Below are positions 23,416 to 24,893 of a stretch of 24,893 nucleotides of DNA, piece by piece. Made by a program: the position numbers and the translations under genes. Numbering within the stretch: position 1 is the first letter of the stretch; each line of letters starts with the position of its first letter. The notes beneath the pieces are model-generated. The model was given only the letters and a program-made list of their open reading frames with translations. It was not told where the DNA came from and ran no database searches. Location: IMG/VR virus record IMGVR_UViG_3300023192_001544, positions 1 through 24,893 of that record, one strand, 5' to 3'. Origin of the DNA: a virus.

Positions 23416-24837
23416 ATGATTTTAACAGACACTTTTATTGTAGAAAATGCCGAGTTGTTAATTGAGCAACGAAACGGGAAAACAATTAGACGCTTAAGAG
23501 GAATCTTTGGTCGTTGTGATGAAAAAAATAATAACGGTAGGGTTTACTCTAAGACCCTTCTTGAACGAGAAGTTAAGCGTATTTCTGAGGCTATGTTCGA
23601 TAGACGTTTACTTGGTGAGCTTGATCACCCCACTCATGATGCTATTAAATTAAGTAATGTTTCTCACTTGATTACTAACTTAGATTTTAATGGAAAAGAC
23701 CTTGTTGGAGAGTGCGAACTACTTGATACCCCTGCTGGTAAAGTTGCACAAGCTTTAATTGAAGGAGGTGTTAGGATTGGTATCTCCTCTAGAGGTATGG
23801 GAACTCTTTCAGAACACGCAGACGGATCCAAGCATGTTAATGAGGATTTTAAGCTTGTTACTTTTGATTTAGTAGCTGATCCTTCCACTAGAGGAGCATT
23901 CCCAGACATTACTGAGTCTGCTTTAATTGAAGAAATCGTAAAGGATACTTTAGAAAAGGCAGCGAAAGAGAAAGTGTTTACTACCATGCTAAAAGATAAA
24001 TTACGAGAAAGAATTGCGGGAGAAGGAACTCAAAGTGCAAAATGGACCAAGGATACTGTATCACAGCTTCAAAAGAAAGCCGTTAAGAAAAATCCTAAAA
24101 AGCCCACAGTCAAGGAGCCTTTTAAAAATTGGGAGTACTGGTATGGTTGGAACCTTGGGAAGCCAAGAGTGAAGAAAACAAGAAGCTACCCCGATGCGGA
24201 ATCTGTTACTGCTCCAGCGGAAGTTACGGAGAATAAATTTTATCTCTTAAAGGATATCATCCTTGAAGAAAACGGGTCCTTCGGGGTTCTTTTGCAAATC
24301 TTGGAAGCATTAATCAAAAGTAAAGGGGCCTCTTTTAGAGCCGCTAAAAGAACTGTTAGGCGACCTGGGGCTATCAAGACTGCCCTTGCAGGAGCAGCAG
24401 AAAAAGTAGGGCGTAAATTAGTAGGGGGTGAAGGTGAAGCTGGGGGCGTTGCGGGAAAACTTAGACAACTTAAAAGAAAAATCCAACATAGGAGCCCTGG
24501 TTCTAGTTATCAGCAGCGTTATGATGCAGAGAAGCATGGTTCAGGGGGCGCACAGAAGCATGTTGCTGCTCTAAAGGATAAAGCAACAAAACCAGAAGCA
24601 CCTAAGGTTGACCGACTTGCTGCCACTAAAAGAAAGATTGTTGCCGCGAGTAAGAGGTTAAAGGCTAAGGAAACAGTAGTAGCGTCCGATAAAGGGGGCT
24701 CTCAGACCCATAGACCTAACACTAGAGCCGTTCGACAAAAAGCTAAGGAAGAGTGGAGAACATCCCAGTCTGCTAGAGGAAGAAAGAGTTCCCATACCTC
24801 TAGAGGAGATACCAATCCTAACACCTCCTTCAATTAA
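23416..24837 (+). CDS. Prohead maturation protease, T4 gp21 family, with long basic extension; 3' end chimeric
   Basis: Residues about 20-165 match the gp21/prohead protease pattern: NNNGRVYSKTLLEREV, then LLGELDHP with likely catalytic H71, then VSHLITNLDFNG, then DTPAGKVAQALIEGG, then GISSRGMG with nucleophile candidate S124 or S125, then LVADPS with D155. In T4 this serine protease sits in the prohead core and cuts core, scaffold and capsid proteins after [IL]-x-E. Similar sites in its own sequence are LIE17, LIE172 (just past the catalytic domain) and ILE284, suggesting self-processing. T4 gp21 is 212 aa; here about 250 extra residues, very rich in Lys/Arg/Ala, follow and may be a fused core or DNA-binding part. 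The window sequence is trustworthy only to 24781. Residues 456-473 come from the inverted copy of this same gene and should be discarded, so the true C-terminus is missing. Confidence 0.88.
   Translation: MILTDTFIVENAELLIEQRNGKTIRRLRGIFGRCDEKNNNGRVYSKTLLEREVKRISEAMFDRRLLGELDHPTHDAIKLSNVSHLITNLDFNGKDLVGECELLDTPAGKVAQALIEGGVRIGISSRGMGTLSEHADGSKHVNEDFKLVTFDLVADPSTRGAFPDITESALIEEIVKDTLEKAAKEKVFTTMLKDKLRERIAGEGTQSAKWTKDTVSQLQKKAVKKNPKKPTVKEPFKNWEYWYGWNLGKPRVKKTRSYPDAESVTAPAEVTENKFYLLKDIILEENGSFGVLLQILEALIKSKGASFRAAKRTVRRPGAIKTALAGAAEKVGRKLVGGEGEAGGVAGKLRQLKRKIQHRSPGSSYQQRYDAEKHGSGGAQKHVAALKDKATKPEAPKVDRLAATKRKIVAASKRLKAKETVVASDKGGSQTHRPNTRAVRQKAKEEWRTSQSARGRKSSHTSRGDTNPNTSFN
23699..23810 (+). repeat. 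Left arm of a 112-bp perfect inverted repeat, inside the protease gene
   Basis: This stretch encodes the conserved DTPAGKVAQALIEGG to GISSRGMG part of the protease, so it is the original copy. Its exact reverse complement forms the last 112 bases of the window. Confidence 0.97.
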
Positions 24838-24893
24838 AGCTTGTGCAACTTTACCAGCAGGGGTATCAAGTAGTTCGCACTCTCCAACAAGGT
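24782..24893 (-). repeat. Right arm of the 112-bp inverted repeat, at the window end
   Basis: Base for base this is the reverse complement of 23699-23810, with a 971-bp spacer between the arms. Pairing stops at 24781/23811. It replaces the real 3' end of the protease gene and runs to the last base, the usual look of a fold-back chimera at a contig end. Confidence 0.97.

Noticed and set aside
24838-24893. A new gene or terminator after the protease stop
   Set aside because: The stretch is the antisense copy of the protease gene itself and carries no independent information.

Overview
The window is a late, virion-structural block of a large contractile-tailed phage (myovirus) that resembles the T4 superfamily. 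Every gene I can support lies on the + strand, and genes are packed with 1-35 nt overlaps or gaps of 0-2 nt, except for two short gaps. The DNA is clearly AT-rich. I see no tRNA, integrase, insertion sequence, CRISPR array or replication gene. The assignment rests on four things: a T4 gp6/P2 gpJ baseplate protein at the left edge, a gp7/gpI-type baseplate protein next to it, a run of tail-fibre-like proteins, and a T4 gp21-type prohead protease at the right edge. The host cannot be read from the sequence. Most starts lack a clear Shine-Dalgarno sequence, and a sulfatase on the virion would suit a host or habitat with sulfated polysaccharides (for example marine), but that is inference.

Layout. 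Bases 1-7917 hold the baseplate wedge pair: a 5'-truncated gp6/gpJ homologue and a very large (2099 aa) gp7/gpI-like protein. Bases 7918-13489 hold three proteins sharing one adaptor-like module in three builds: with a jelly-roll insert (616 aa), with a complete formylglycine-type sulfatase fused to its C-terminus (1046 aa), and as the bare module (193 aa). Bases 13492-19352 hold two fibre/spike-like proteins that share a short N-terminal DNxPLxxL segment; the first is a right-handed beta-helix candidate and the second ends in a beta-sandwich-like head. Bases 19409-22063 encode an 884-aa protein I do not recognise. A 108-bp gap with a candidate promoter follows. Bases 22172-24837 then encode prohead genes: a very acidic small protein, a mixed-charge small protein, a basic small protein and the prohead protease.

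How the genes fit together. The left 22 kb would build the baseplate and the host-contact apparatus. The sulfatase would sit on the tail and remove sulfate groups from host or environmental glycans. The right-hand 2.7 kb would build the prohead core. All four proteins there carry an N-terminal segment with a hydrophobic-x-Glu tripeptide like the sites cut by T4 gp21, so they may be core or internal proteins processed by the protease encoded beside them.

Caution on the right edge. The last 112 bases (24782-24893) are an exact reverse complement of 23699-23810, which lies inside the protease gene. This is most likely a fold-back assembly or amplification artefact at a contig end. The last 18 codons of the protease ORF are therefore unreliable, and the true 3' end of that gene is not in the window.
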